Positions 38,068 through 47,632 are shown, counted from the stretch's first letter. The stretch: DNA of 64,000 bases from Anaerohalosphaeraceae bacterium (GCA_035378985.1 DAOSUR010000007.1:87929-151928), one strand, 5' to 3'. Made by a program: numbers and translations. Notes: a model not told the origin generated them from the letters alone.

Positions 38068-38583
38068 TTATTCCTCCGTTGTTTGCAGATTTTCCTCTTC
38101 GGGATAGACGGATTCCTGGGTCTGCTTTTGAAGAAGCGACTTTCGGGCCCGCATCAGGTGTTTTTCAAATCCGGCGGCTTTTTCCGCTACAAACCGTTCC
38201 CACTCTTCGGTGTTCCAGATTTCAATGTGGTCCCGGACACCAAGCAGGGTTAATTTATTGCCGAGATTCGCCCGTTTTTTCAGTTTCTCAGGAATCAAAA
38301 GCCGTCCCTGTTTGTCAAATTCGACGAAAGATGAGAATGCAAAATACAGTCTTTCGATAAGGACAAAATCGTCCTCCGGAATGCTGTTATCCGCAGCCAA
38401 TTCGGCTAGCACCTCTTTGTAGCATTTTTCCGGATAAAGACAAAGAATCCCATCAATACTCAGGGCGAGAATCCAGTCGCTGCCGTATTTTTCAGCGTCC
38501 ACCTTGCTTCGGAGTTTGGTGGGGATGAAAAGTCGGTTTTTTTCATCAATGATATGCTCGGACTCGCCTGTTAGCATAACCAT
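38068..38583 (-). CDS. mraZ: Transcriptional regulator MraZ
   Basis: DNA-binding AbrB-like protein heading dcw operons, usually autoregulatory. 171 residues, with the two swapped-hairpin repeats: HIIDEKNRLFIPTKLRSKV and VEFDKQGRLLIPEKLKKRANL. The last ~25 residues are a polar extension. Starts at 38583 or 38577. I looked for TGGGN direct repeats upstream and did not find a convincing set. Confidence 0.93.
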   Translation of the reverse strand: MVMLTGESEHIIDEKNRLFIPTKLRSKVDAEKYGSDWILALSIDGILCLYPEKCYKEVLAELAADNSIPEDDFVLIERLYFAFSSFVEFDKQGRLLIPEKLKKRANLGNKLTLLGVRDHIEIWNTEEWERFVAEKAAGFEKHLMRARKSLLQKQTQESVYPEEENLQTTEE

Positions 38584-38629
38584 GGGATTTTTTGCTATTT
38601 CTTCCTACTTTTCTTAACTTTTATGGGGG

Positions 38630-38658
38630 ACAATACCACATTATTATTTTCGTGTCAA
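38630..38658 (-). promoter_or_regulatory. Sigma-70-type promoter of the mraZ operon
   Basis: On the minus strand TTGACA (38658-38653), 17-bp spacer, TATTGT (38635-38630), about 47 bp before the mraZ start. The 38584-38966 gap is otherwise AT-rich non-coding DNA shared with the divergent exporter operon; no second element stands out. Confidence 0.65.
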
Positions 38659-38966
38659 AACCAAAATTTTTAAAAAAGTTTCGTGCTTTTTTGGGCAGAT
38701 TAAATGACAAGAAAATAAAAAACTATATATTGTGGCTCAAGGGCAAGGTTTATCCCATTATATGGGGGGTGTTGCGATTCGGCTATCAAATGATATTTGC
38801 TGAAAAAAAAGTTATGAATCCCATTTTATCCCACAGCCAAATAGTGGATGTTATGGCTCTTGATATGAATCCGTCGGTTTTCCGGAAAATAAATATTGCG
38901 GTTTTCCTGCAATAAAAATAAGGTTTGTTTTCGTATATGAAGGGGATTTGAAGATAGAAAACAACG

Positions 38967-40874
38967 ATGATGAATTGGTTTGGCCAGTACAAAACTTGGT
39001 ATGTGTGGGGTGTGCTTTTTGTCCCCGTGGCAGGTTTCATTGGGGGGTGTAAAACCCCGTCCGATTATCGAAAGAAAGCGGACGAAATTTCTTATAGGAT
39101 TATTCAAGAAAAGCAGTTAGAGTCGCTCGGGAGAACAGAACCTTTTGCAATAGAACGGCCGAGTGATTTGTTTCGAAGACGTTTGATTGAGATTCAGGCC
39201 CTGCCGGTTTCTGCTCCAGCAGCCCTCGGCACGGATCGTTTAGAGCCGATTGCCCACTGGCCTGAAAAAGATTACCCCTTTGCCAAATCGGACTCAGAGC
39301 CGAATGCGGCCGACCCTAATCAGGTGATTACCCTTTCCTTAATGGATGCGTTGCAAATCGGGGCGGCGAATAATTTCGAGTATCAGTCCAGAAAAGAAGC
39401 CATTTTTTCGGCGGCCCTGGATTTAGACCTGGCCCGCAACGAATTTCGCACGCTTTTTGCCGGAGCGGCCAAGAGTTATTATGAAGAAAATCGAACTGGT
39501 CTGTCTCCGCAAAGGGGATTTGTTCACAGCGGGGAACTCAGTGCCTCCCGAAAACTGACCAGCGGTGCGGAAGTCAGTGCGGGAATTGCAGCCGATTTGG
39601 TGAATCTTCTGACCCTCGGGGGGGCTTCTTCCCTGGGGCTTACGGCGGATGCGAGCATTTCCGTTCCTCTTCTCCGGGGGTCGGGACCGCATATTGTGGC
39701 CGAACCTCTTCTTCAAGCCGAACGGCAGGTGATGTATGCCATTTGGCAGTTTGAACGGTACAAGAGCGAATTTGCCGTTTCGATTGCCAGCGATTATCTT
39801 GCCGTGCTTCGCCAATTTGACCAGGTGCGAAACAGCCGCGAGAACTATATCAGCGCTGTGGCATCTGCACGGCAGTCGCGCCGCCTTGCGGATGCCGGCC
39901 GCCTGCCGGAAATTCAGGTGGACCAGGCGGTTCAGCGGGAACTCAGTGCCCGTGCGCAATGGATTGGGGCCGTGGAGTCTTACAAGCAGCGTCTGGATTC
40001 CTTCAAAATTCGGTTAGGGCTGCCGCCGGATGCGAAGATTGAATTGGACCGGAAGGATTTGGATCAGCTGCAGGTTTATAAGAATTATTTTGTTTATTCG
40101 GATTTGTCCGGGAGAGGAGTTGGAAAAGAGGGGGCTTTCCCGGCTGCCGATGCGCCTATTGAACCGCAGCCGCCTTCCAATGAAGATGCAGGTCCCTTTG
40201 AACTGCCGGAGGAGATTGCCGTCAAAACCGCTTTTGAGAAACGTCCGGATTTGTGGGTGATTCAGGGACGCGTGTATGATGCTCAAAGGGATGTGATTGT
40301 CAAGGCGGACCGGTTAGGAGCGGAGCTGACGTTTTTAGGGTCCGCCGGCTGGGGCAGCGGACGTTCGCTGGGCTCGGCCGGCTCAGAAGATGCTCGGCTG
40401 GACTTCGACCGGGGGCGTTATACCGCATTGCTGAATCTGAATCTTCCGTTAGAACGGACGGCGGAGCGTAATGCTTATCGAAAAAGTTTTTTAGCTTTGG
40501 AGGAGGCGGTTCGGAATCTCCAGCAAACGGAGGATTCAATCAAGTTATCTATTCGGAATCAGCTTCGCACACTCCTAGAATCCCGGGAGCAGGTCAAAAT
40601 CCAGGCCAAGGCGGTGACCGTCGCGGAAAAACGCCAGAAAAGCACCAAGATGTTTCTGGATGCAGGCCGTGCTCAAATCCGGGATTTGCTGGATGCTCAG
40701 GATGCCCTGCTCAGCGCCCAGAATCAGCTGACGGCGGCTATTATTAATTATCGATTGGCCGAGCTGAATCTGCAGCGGGACATGGGGGTTTTGCAGGTCG
40801 ATGAAAAAGGTTTATGGAAGGAGTTTGCTCCGGAGGTTCTTTATGAAACTCAATCTGGCTCAGAAACCCGCTAA
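38967..40874 (+). CDS. TolC-family outer-membrane efflux lipoprotein
   Basis: 635 residues, longer than E. coli TolC. The leader ends in a lipobox-like GFIGGC with Cys28. Two OEP repeats of beta-strand and long helices follow (SDYLAVLRQFDQVRNSRENY; AEKRQKSTKMFLDAGRAQIRDLLDAQDALLSAQNQL). Forms the outer-membrane channel of a tripartite pump with the next three genes. Overlaps the adaptor gene by 32 nt. Confidence 0.88.
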   Translation: MMNWFGQYKTWYVWGVLFVPVAGFIGGCKTPSDYRKKADEISYRIIQEKQLESLGRTEPFAIERPSDLFRRRLIEIQALPVSAPAALGTDRLEPIAHWPEKDYPFAKSDSEPNAADPNQVITLSLMDALQIGAANNFEYQSRKEAIFSAALDLDLARNEFRTLFAGAAKSYYEENRTGLSPQRGFVHSGELSASRKLTSGAEVSAGIAADLVNLLTLGGASSLGLTADASISVPLLRGSGPHIVAEPLLQAERQVMYAIWQFERYKSEFAVSIASDYLAVLRQFDQVRNSRENYISAVASARQSRRLADAGRLPEIQVDQAVQRELSARAQWIGAVESYKQRLDSFKIRLGLPPDAKIELDRKDLDQLQVYKNYFVYSDLSGRGVGKEGAFPAADAPIEPQPPSNEDAGPFELPEEIAVKTAFEKRPDLWVIQGRVYDAQRDVIVKADRLGAELTFLGSAGWGSGRSLGSAGSEDARLDFDRGRYTALLNLNLPLERTAERNAYRKSFLALEEAVRNLQQTEDSIKLSIRNQLRTLLESREQVKIQAKAVTVAEKRQKSTKMFLDAGRAQIRDLLDAQDALLSAQNQLTAAIINYRLAELNLQRDMGVLQVDEKGLWKEFAPEVLYETQSGSETR

Positions 40875-42714
40875 AAAATACCAGGGCATTCTTATTGCGG
40901 CGCTGGTTTTCTTGTTTTTGCTCGCAGGAGGCGTTTATTTATTTGCTTCCCGTAAGGAATCAACCCAGACCATGGCTGTTTTCCCTGTTCAGAGGGGTCC
41001 CCTGACCATCAGCGTGCTTCAGTCCGGCACCATTAAAGCCAAGGATCAAATCATCATCAAAAACGAGGTGGAAGGACGCACGTCCATAATTTATCTGATT
41101 GAGGAGGGGACCCGCGTCAAAGCCGGCGACTTGCTGGTGGAATTGGATGCCAGTTCTTTGGTTGATGCGAAAATCGGGCAGGAAATACAGGTTCAGAATG
41201 CCGAGGCCGCTTTTGTAAATGCCAGAGAGAATTTGGAGGTTGTACGCAACCAGGCCGAGAGCGATAAAGACGCGGCCCTGCTGACTCTTGAGTTTGCCCG
41301 GGAGGATTTGAAGCAATACAAAGAAGGTGAATATCCGAATCTCCTTCGAGATGCCGAGGCCAAAATCAAGTTGGCGGAGGAAGAGCTGGAAAGAGCTCAA
41401 GATACCCTTGCCTGGTCTCAGAAGCTTTGGGAGGAAAAATATATTTCTGAGAATGAACTGAAAGCAGACCAGCTGGCCGTAACACGGCGGAAGTTGGACT
41501 TGGAGTTGGCTATCAGCAGCCGAGATTTGCTCCAGAACTTTACGTATCTTCGAAGGGTCAAGCAGCTGGAGAGCGATATTCGGCAGGCCGAAATGGCTTA
41601 TGAACGAACGGTTCGGAAGGCCAACGCATCGGTGGTGCAGGCGGAGGCCGAACTGAAAGCCCGGCAGGCCGAATATAATCAGCAAAAGGACCGTTTGGCC
41701 AAGCTGGAGGACCAGCTGAGGAAAACCAAGCTTTATGCTCCGGCGGATGGTTTGGTGATTTATGCGACCAGTGCCCAGCGCGGCGGTTTCCGAGGAGGAC
41801 AGGAACCGCTGATGGAAGGGCAGGAAGTCCACGAACGGCAGGAATTGATTTATCTGCCGTTGGGGTATTCAGCGATTGCAGAAGTCAATGTCCATGAGGC
41901 GAGCTTAAAGAAAGTGCATCCGGGCCTGCCGGTTGTGATTACCGTTGATGCACTGCCGGGACGGAGATTTATGGGCAAAGTAGATTCCATTGCACCGCTG
42001 CCGGATGCTCAAAGTATGTGGATGAACCCGGATTTAAAAGTCTACAACACGCAGATATCCATTGAGGGAGAAGAGCCCGCCTTGAGGACTGGAATGAGCT
42101 GCAAGGCCGAAATTATCGTGGCCCATTATGAAGATGCTTTGTATATTCCGATCCAATCTGTGATTCAGGTGGGCGGTCAGCCCACTGTGTATGTGCTTAC
42201 GGGTTCTGCAATCGAAGCACGTCCGGTGAAGGTGGGACTGGATAATAACCGGATGATTCATATCCTCGAAGGGCTTAAGGAAGGGGAAAAAGTGCTGCTG
42301 AATCCGCCGCTCAAAGAGGCGGAGGCCCCGGCGGCAGGTTTTTCTTCCGTTCAGACGGATGGTCAGGTGTCTCAGGAAATTCGTCAGCGGCTGGAAGACG
42401 CCGGCAGAGTTCAGCCGTCGGCGGCGGACCCTCAGCAGGGAGGGACGGAAAACCAGGGCTCGCGTCGTCGAACCAGGCCCGAGACACAGGATGCTTCCTC
42501 CCCGACGAGAGATTCGATGCGTCGTCGGTTTGAAAATATGACGCCGGAGCAGCGGGAGGAAATGCGCCGCCGCTTTGAAAGTATGACCCCGGAACAGCGG
42601 GAGGAGATGCGGAGACGCTTTGAGCAGGCCAGGCCGCAGGAACAGCCGTCTGACGAACAGAACCGCTCTTCTCAGGAGCCGCAGGCGGGTTCATCTGGAG
42701 AAGGTCGGCCATGA
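40843..42714 (+). CDS. Periplasmic adaptor of a MacAB-type exporter (HlyD/MacA family)
   Basis: 623 residues from ATG 40843 with GGAGG 6 nt upstream. Membrane anchor (ILIAALVFLFLLAGGVYLF), lipoyl half (GRTSIIYLIEEGTRVKAGDLLVELDAS), a long coiled-coil hairpin (~100-270), second lipoyl half and beta-barrel (AEVNVHEASLKKVHPGLPV), ending with RND/MacA membrane-proximal domain. The C-terminal ~100 residues are unusual, low complexity and contain repeated 15-residue units. Links the MacB-like permease to the TolC-type channel. Confidence 0.9.
   Translation: MKLNLAQKPAKKYQGILIAALVFLFLLAGGVYLFASRKESTQTMAVFPVQRGPLTISVLQSGTIKAKDQIIIKNEVEGRTSIIYLIEEGTRVKAGDLLVELDASSLVDAKIGQEIQVQNAEAAFVNARENLEVVRNQAESDKDAALLTLEFAREDLKQYKEGEYPNLLRDAEAKIKLAEEELERAQDTLAWSQKLWEEKYISENELKADQLAVTRRKLDLELAISSRDLLQNFTYLRRVKQLESDIRQAEMAYERTVRKANASVVQAEAELKARQAEYNQQKDRLAKLEDQLRKTKLYAPADGLVIYATSAQRGGFRGGQEPLMEGQEVHERQELIYLPLGYSAIAEVNVHEASLKKVHPGLPVVITVDALPGRRFMGKVDSIAPLPDAQSMWMNPDLKVYNTQISIEGEEPALRTGMSCKAEIIVAHYEDALYIPIQSVIQVGGQPTVYVLTGSAIEARPVKVGLDNNRMIHILEGLKEGEKVLLNPPLKEAEAPAAGFSSVQTDGQVSQEIRQRLEDAGRVQPSAADPQQGGTENQGSRRRTRPETQDASSPTRDSMRRRFENMTPEQREEMRRRFESMTPEQREEMRRRFEQARPQEQPSDEQNRSSQEPQAGSSGEGRP
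42517..42630 (+). repeat. 45-bp in-frame tandem repeat in the adaptor gene
   Basis: Units of 15 codons, MRRRFENMTPEQREE then MRRRFESMTPEQREE then a truncated MRRRFEQ, at 42517-42561, 42562-42606 and 42607-42627. Charged and helical, probably a periplasmic tail able to change length. Confidence 0.9.
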
Positions 42715-43430
42715 GCTCCGGGGTCTCCAATCCAAAAGGCAATTCAGAGATAATCCGCCTGACGGATGCATGGAAGATTTACAAAATGGGCCGCCAGGAA
42801 GTCAGGGCGCTTGCGGGTGTGAATGCATCGTTTGCCCCAGGCAGTTTTTGGGCGATTATGGGGCCCAGCGGTTCCGGCAAAAGCACGATGATGAATATTC
42901 TGGGGTGTCTGGATCGACTGACAAAGGGGCATTATTTTTTCGATGGACAGGATATCAGTACGTTCAGTGATGATGAACTCAGCGACCTGCGGCTGCGAAG
43001 AATCGGCTTTATTTTTCAAAGTTTCAATCTGATTCCGCAGCTGACGGTGCAGAAGAATATTGAATTGCCTCTTTATTATCTCGGGTGGGATGCCCGCCGG
43101 AGCAGTGAGCGGGCTCAGTACCTGGCGGAACAGGTAGGACTGGCGGAGCGTCTGAATCACCGTCCTACGGAATTATCAGGCGGCCAGATGCAGCGGGTTG
43201 CCATTGCGCGGGCACTGGCCAATGACCCTCAGATTATTTTTGCCGATGAACCTACGGGCAACCTGGATACGAAAACCGGACTTCAGATTCTGGATTTGCT
43301 GCAGAAGCTCAATGAAAACGGGAAAACGATTATCATGGTCACCCATGAGCCCGATATTGCGGCCTTTGCCCAGTATCAAATGCATATGAGGGACGGCCAA
43401 ATTGAACGAATCGACGGAGGGATCGGATGA
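42711..43430 (+). CDS. ABC transporter ATPase (MacB/LolD type)
   Basis: 239 residues. Walker A GPSGSGKST, Q-loop IFQSFNLIPQ, signature LSGGQMQRVAIARAL, Walker B IIFADEPTGNLD, switch His in MVTHEPD. Energises the neighbouring FtsX-type permease. Starts by ATGA overlap with the adaptor and overlaps the permease by 4 nt. Confidence 0.96.
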   Translation: MSSGVSNPKGNSEIIRLTDAWKIYKMGRQEVRALAGVNASFAPGSFWAIMGPSGSGKSTMMNILGCLDRLTKGHYFFDGQDISTFSDDELSDLRLRRIGFIFQSFNLIPQLTVQKNIELPLYYLGWDARRSSERAQYLAEQVGLAERLNHRPTELSGGQMQRVAIARALANDPQIIFADEPTGNLDTKTGLQILDLLQKLNENGKTIIMVTHEPDIAAFAQYQMHMRDGQIERIDGGIG

Positions 43431-44695
43431 GACAAACCCGGTTGATTCGCAATATTGCTCTCGGCATTGAAAATCTTCTCCTGCACAAACTTCGCTCTTT
43501 TTTGACGATGCTGGGGATTGTTTTCGGTGTCGGCAGTGTTGTGGCGATGCTCTCCGTCGGCGAGGGGGCCAGCAAAGAAGCCCTCGAGCAGATTCGAAAG
43601 CTCGGCAGCAACAATATCATTATTTCTTCCGTCAAAGCCGTGGAAGATGAGTCTATGACCAATACCCGCATTTTTATGAGTGTGTATGGGTTGACCTATG
43701 AGGATTATCGCCGGATTTCAGAAAGCTTTAAAAACGTTCAGAAAACAGCTCCGGCCAAAATCATTCGCAAGGAGTCTCGATTGGGAGAGCGTTCGCTTGA
43801 GCTGCGGGTTGTAGGAACTACGCCGTCCTGGTTTGAACTGGTTCCGCGGGATATTATTGCCGGGCGGGTTTTGACGAGTGCCGATGTGGAAAAACAGGCA
43901 CCGGTGGCTGTACTGACGGAGTATGGGGCTCGGCGGCTTTTGGCGGCGGAGCATACAATCGGTCAAACCTTGCGCATCGGCGGCGATTCCTTTCTGATTG
44001 TCGGAATTGTCCGGAGCGAGAGCGGACAGGCGGGAAATATTCAGATTCCGGACCAGGAAGTGGATGCCTATATTCCAATCGAGGTTGCCCGACGCTATTT
44101 CGGCGATATTCAGACGCGCGTGGCGGCCGGAACGCGGGAACGGGAAAAGGTGGAACTCCATCAGGTGATTCTCCAAATTGACACCTCTGAGCACGTGGAA
44201 CCTACAGCAGCGGCGATTGAGCAGATGCTCAAACGCTTTCATAAAAAGAAAGATTACACTATCAGTGTGCCTCTGGCCCTGCTCAAACAGGCGGAGGCCA
44301 CCAAACGCCGGTTTAATATTGTGCTGGGGTCGATTGCGGGCATCAGTCTGCTGGTCGGCGGCATCGGAATTATGAATATTATGCTGGCTTCGGTCACGGA
44401 ACGCACCCGCGAAATCGGCATTCGGCGGGCTATCGGGGCCAAGCGCAGGCAGATTATTTTCCAATTTCTCATTGAGACGGTCGTGCTGTCCACGACCGGC
44501 GGGATAATTGGTCTGGGGGTGGGAATTTTTATCCCCTTTGTGATTACGATGGTCAGCGGAATGGCCACAGTTTTGACTTTGTGGGGGATTCTGCTGCCGC
44601 TGCTGATTAGTATGCTGATCGGGATTTTGTTCGGCCTGTATCCGGCTATTCACGCCGCCCAGGTGGATCCAATCATAGCCCTTCGACACGAATAA
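43427..44695 (+). CDS. MacB-type ABC transporter permease
   Basis: 422 residues: first helix after a basic start (LRSFLTMLGIVFGVGSVVAMLSVGEG), a large periplasmic domain (residues ~50-290), then three C-terminal helices (ISLLVGGIGIMNIMLASVTERTREIGIRRAIGA; ETVVLSTTGGIIGLGVGIF; LLPLLISMLIGILFGLYPA). Works as a mechanotransmission permease exporting peptides, lipids or antibiotics through the TolC-like channel. The ATPase is separate, unlike E. coli MacB. Confidence 0.94.
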   Translation: MRQTRLIRNIALGIENLLLHKLRSFLTMLGIVFGVGSVVAMLSVGEGASKEALEQIRKLGSNNIIISSVKAVEDESMTNTRIFMSVYGLTYEDYRRISESFKNVQKTAPAKIIRKESRLGERSLELRVVGTTPSWFELVPRDIIAGRVLTSADVEKQAPVAVLTEYGARRLLAAEHTIGQTLRIGGDSFLIVGIVRSESGQAGNIQIPDQEVDAYIPIEVARRYFGDIQTRVAAGTREREKVELHQVILQIDTSEHVEPTAAAIEQMLKRFHKKKDYTISVPLALLKQAEATKRRFNIVLGSIAGISLLVGGIGIMNIMLASVTERTREIGIRRAIGAKRRQIIFQFLIETVVLSTTGGIIGLGVGIFIPFVITMVSGMATVLTLWGILLPLLISMLIGILFGLYPAIHAAQVDPIIALRHE

Positions 44696-44717
44696 ATAGT
44701 TTTCAGGAGTTTTTCGA

Positions 44718-45359
44718 ATGAAATGGCATTACCAGGAGAAAATTTTGTTCATCAGAGACAGCATCACAGATGCCCTGCGGCGGGAGAAGGCGTATGCGCC
44801 GCTGGGCTGCGGGTATGTTCATTTCGCCGGCTGTTTCTTGCAGGCCAAATTTCCTGAGCTGGATTTGCAGGTTGAAAACCGCGGCATCAGCGGGGATACG
44901 ACCCGGGAACTTCTGGCCCGGTGGAAAGAAGACTGTCTGGACCTTCGGCCCGATGTGGTGAGCATTCTGGTCGGCATCAATGATTTGTGGCGTGGATACA
45001 AACCGGTGCTTGAGCCGCACAAAACCCCTGTTCCGCCGGCGGAGTATGAAGACAATCTCCGGCAGATGCTTTCCGGTGTTCAGCGGCTCGGCAGCCGTCT
45101 GATTCTGATGGAGCCGTTCTATTTCTGCCGGGATTTGAAGGAGCCGATGCGGCGGGGCCTGGATGCCTATTTGGACGTCGTGCACCGGTTGGCTCGGGAC
45201 TATCGGGCCCTTCTGGTGCCTCTGCAGAAGGCCTATGAGCAGCTCAGCAGTCAGGTGCCGGACGAACGCTGGTCAGAGGACAGAGTCCACCCCTCGATGT
45301 GGGCCCATGCCTGGATTGCCCGCCAGTGGCTGGCCGCCGTTCTGGACGGGCAGATTTAG
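44718..45359 (+). CDS. SGNH/GDSL-type hydrolase with altered block I
   Basis: 213 residues without signal peptide. Block I normally reads GDS; here it is IRDSITD, so the conserved Gly is Arg while the nucleophile Ser is kept. Block II NRGISGDTTRELLARW, block III VSILVGINDLW and block V SEDRVHPSMWAH (Asp, His) are intact, so the fold and catalytic set are otherwise normal. Expected to be an esterase or lipase, for example on acetylated sugars. 22 nt after the exporter permease, likely same transcript. The substitution could be real or a sequencing error. Confidence 0.88.
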   Translation: MKWHYQEKILFIRDSITDALRREKAYAPLGCGYVHFAGCFLQAKFPELDLQVENRGISGDTTRELLARWKEDCLDLRPDVVSILVGINDLWRGYKPVLEPHKTPVPPAEYEDNLRQMLSGVQRLGSRLILMEPFYFCRDLKEPMRRGLDAYLDVVHRLARDYRALLVPLQKAYEQLSSQVPDERWSEDRVHPSMWAHAWIARQWLAAVLDGQI

Positions 45360-45363
45360 CCGC

Positions 45364-47385
45364 TCAAACCGTTCGGAGTTCGGCGCGGAATTTTTCTTTC
45401 AGGACGTTCAAAATGGCGGCTTCGAATTGGTCCACCTGCTCGTGACGCAGCGTGCCGTCGTCGTCCCGGAATCGAAGAGAAACCGTCAGACTCTTTTTGC
45501 CGGCGGGAATCGGTTTGCCCCGATACAGGCCGCCGAAACGGATTTCCTCCAATTCCGACGGAGCCGCCGAACGAACGGCCTGTTCAATCTCTGCCCAGCG
45601 GACAGGTTCGTCGAGAATCAGGGACAGGTCTCGTCGGATGGCAGGGAATCGCGGCAACGGTTTCGCGGACGGTTTGGCGTTTGCGGCCAGGTCTATCAGG
45701 GCTTCGAGGTCCAGTTCCGCCGCACAGACCATTCCCTTGTCTAAATCCAGACGCCGGGCAATTGCGTCCTCCACGGCGCCGACAAAGCCCACGGGTTTGT
45801 CGCCGACAAAAATCTCCGTGCCGCCCTGGGCCCACTTGGCACCGGCGGGTTCGAACCGCCCCTCTCGGCAGGTCAGCCGTTCCAGAAGGCCTTCCAGAAC
45901 TCCCCGCATCTCCTGGAACTCCATATCGGCGGCCAGGGCGACCTTCGCCTTTTCCAGAGGAAGAACCTGATTTTTATCGGAAGGCAGGAACGTATCTGCG
46001 ATTTCATACAGCCGGCAGGGGATATTGCCGGCGTGGTAGTTGGTCTGCATCGTATTCAGGAGCGAGCCGATGAGATTTTGGCGAAGCAGATTGGTGTTCT
46101 TGCGGGACACATCGCTGACCGCCAGATGCTCCGCGGCGGGTGCGGGGGAGAAGCACTCGGCAGTCTGTTTGTCAATAAAGGTAATATTGATGGTTTCAAA
46201 GAAACCGCAGCCGTTCAGGTACGTCCGGATTTTCTGACAGACCTTTTCGCGTGCATCCATCGGCACGGCGGTGATTCGAATCTTGTTTTCGACCGGCACC
46301 TTCTCATAGCCCCAGCATCGGGCGGCTTCCTCGATGAGGTCGGCTTCGCGGCTCAAGTCGTGCCGCCAGCTGGGCGGGGTGCAGACAATCACATCGCCGG
46401 TTTCCCGCTGCGGATTCAGCCCCAGGCCGGAGAAAATCGCAAGCACCTTTTCGACGGGAATCTCGATTCCCAACAGGTGTTTGAGCCGCGACAGACGCAT
46501 CCGCACCGGCGCTGCGGCCGTTTTTCCCGGATAGCAGTCCACAACCCCCCGGGCGATTTGACCGCCGGCAACCTGCACAATCAGCCGGGCGCATCGCCGG
46601 GAGGCCCAGTCGATGTTTTCCGTGTCCACCTGCCGCTCAAATCGGAAGGAGGCCTCCGACGGCAGTCCGAGCCGGCGGGAGGTCCGGCGGATGCTTACCG
46701 GTGCAAACGAGGCCTCTTCCAGCAGAATGGTTGCGGTCTTGTCCGTCACCTCGGTTTCCAGCCCGCCCATTACGCCGCCGACAGCCACCGGTCGTTCTGC
46801 ATCGGCAATCACGAGCATCCAGTCCTGCAGCTGACAATCCGTGCCGTCAATGCTGACAAGCCGCTCTCCGGGGAGGGCTTTTCGCACGATGATTTTTCTG
46901 CCGCGGATTTTGTCATAATCAAAGGCGTGCGGCGGCTGGCCGTGTTCGAGCATTGCGTAGTTGGTGGCGTCCACGACATTATTGACGCTTCGCATCCCCG
47001 CGGCCTGAAGGCGGCGAACCATCCAGTCCGGAGAAGGTCCCACCTTCACGCCGGTGATAATTCGGGCGGTATAGCGGGGGCATAGTTCCGGTTCTTCGAT
47101 TTGCACGCTCACCCACGTTTGAACGGGACTATCGGACTCCTGAATCGATGCATCCGGCAGCCGCAGGGGTTTGCCATACGCGGCGGCCAGTTCTCTGGCA
47201 ATTCCAATGTGGCTCAGACAGTCCCCGCGATTGCTTGTGATTTCTATGTCGATAACCGTATCGCCGTCAATCTTTTCGATGCTTTCGGTCGGAAACCCCA
47301 AATTACTCAGCTGTTTGGCGATTTCTTCCGGGCAGACACCTTTGAGGTCAACGTACTCCTGCAGCCATTCCAATGAGATTTTCAT
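45364..47385 (-). CDS. pheT: Phenylalanyl-tRNA synthetase beta subunit (short form)
   Basis: Charges tRNA-Phe as an alpha2beta2 enzyme. 673 residues versus about 800 in E. coli or Bacillus; the EMAP-II/OB tRNA-binding domain normally at residues 40-150 is missing (the sequence runs from ITSNRGDCLSHIG straight to B3/B4). B3/B4 editing region (MRSVNNVVDATNYAMLEHGQPPHAFD), B5 and the ferredoxin-like anticodon domain at the C-terminus (FPAIRRDLSLILDEPV) are present. pheS is not adjacent. ATG at 47385. Confidence 0.95.
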   Translation of the reverse strand: MKISLEWLQEYVDLKGVCPEEIAKQLSNLGFPTESIEKIDGDTVIDIEITSNRGDCLSHIGIARELAAAYGKPLRLPDASIQESDSPVQTWVSVQIEEPELCPRYTARIITGVKVGPSPDWMVRRLQAAGMRSVNNVVDATNYAMLEHGQPPHAFDYDKIRGRKIIVRKALPGERLVSIDGTDCQLQDWMLVIADAERPVAVGGVMGGLETEVTDKTATILLEEASFAPVSIRRTSRRLGLPSEASFRFERQVDTENIDWASRRCARLIVQVAGGQIARGVVDCYPGKTAAAPVRMRLSRLKHLLGIEIPVEKVLAIFSGLGLNPQRETGDVIVCTPPSWRHDLSREADLIEEAARCWGYEKVPVENKIRITAVPMDAREKVCQKIRTYLNGCGFFETINITFIDKQTAECFSPAPAAEHLAVSDVSRKNTNLLRQNLIGSLLNTMQTNYHAGNIPCRLYEIADTFLPSDKNQVLPLEKAKVALAADMEFQEMRGVLEGLLERLTCREGRFEPAGAKWAQGGTEIFVGDKPVGFVGAVEDAIARRLDLDKGMVCAAELDLEALIDLAANAKPSAKPLPRFPAIRRDLSLILDEPVRWAEIEQAVRSAAPSELEEIRFGGLYRGKPIPAGKKSLTVSLRFRDDDGTLRHEQVDQFEAAILNVLKEKFRAELRTV

Positions 47386-47523
47386 TCTGCTCTCTCGTTT
47401 CCGGGGCGTTTTGTTCTTTTCCTGTTCCGGTCTTCAAAACACGTACAATAGCGATCTTGGCTTGCGGTGTCAATAAAAGCAAGGGGATTCCGGAAAGAAC
47501 TCCTCTTCGTTTGGATGTGTAAG

Positions 47524-47542
47524 TCTCTTTTATGAAAAGAGA
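47524..47542. other. Perfect short hairpin in the pheT / activator gap
   Basis: TCTCTTTT (47524-47531), 3-nt loop, AAAAGAGA (47535-47542). No T-tract. Function unclear; could be a protein-binding dyad in the pheT leader region. Confidence 0.4.
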
Positions 47543-47632
47543 TAGGTATATTTGGATCGGCGGCTGCTGAAAATGTCCTATAAAACACCTTGATTTTGCC
47601 AAGAGGCCTCATTAGAATATTATTTTGGAGGT

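Noticed and set aside
38584..38966. MraZ-box (TGGGN) repeats before mraZ
   Set aside because: No set of three regularly spaced repeats found, only isolated partial matches.
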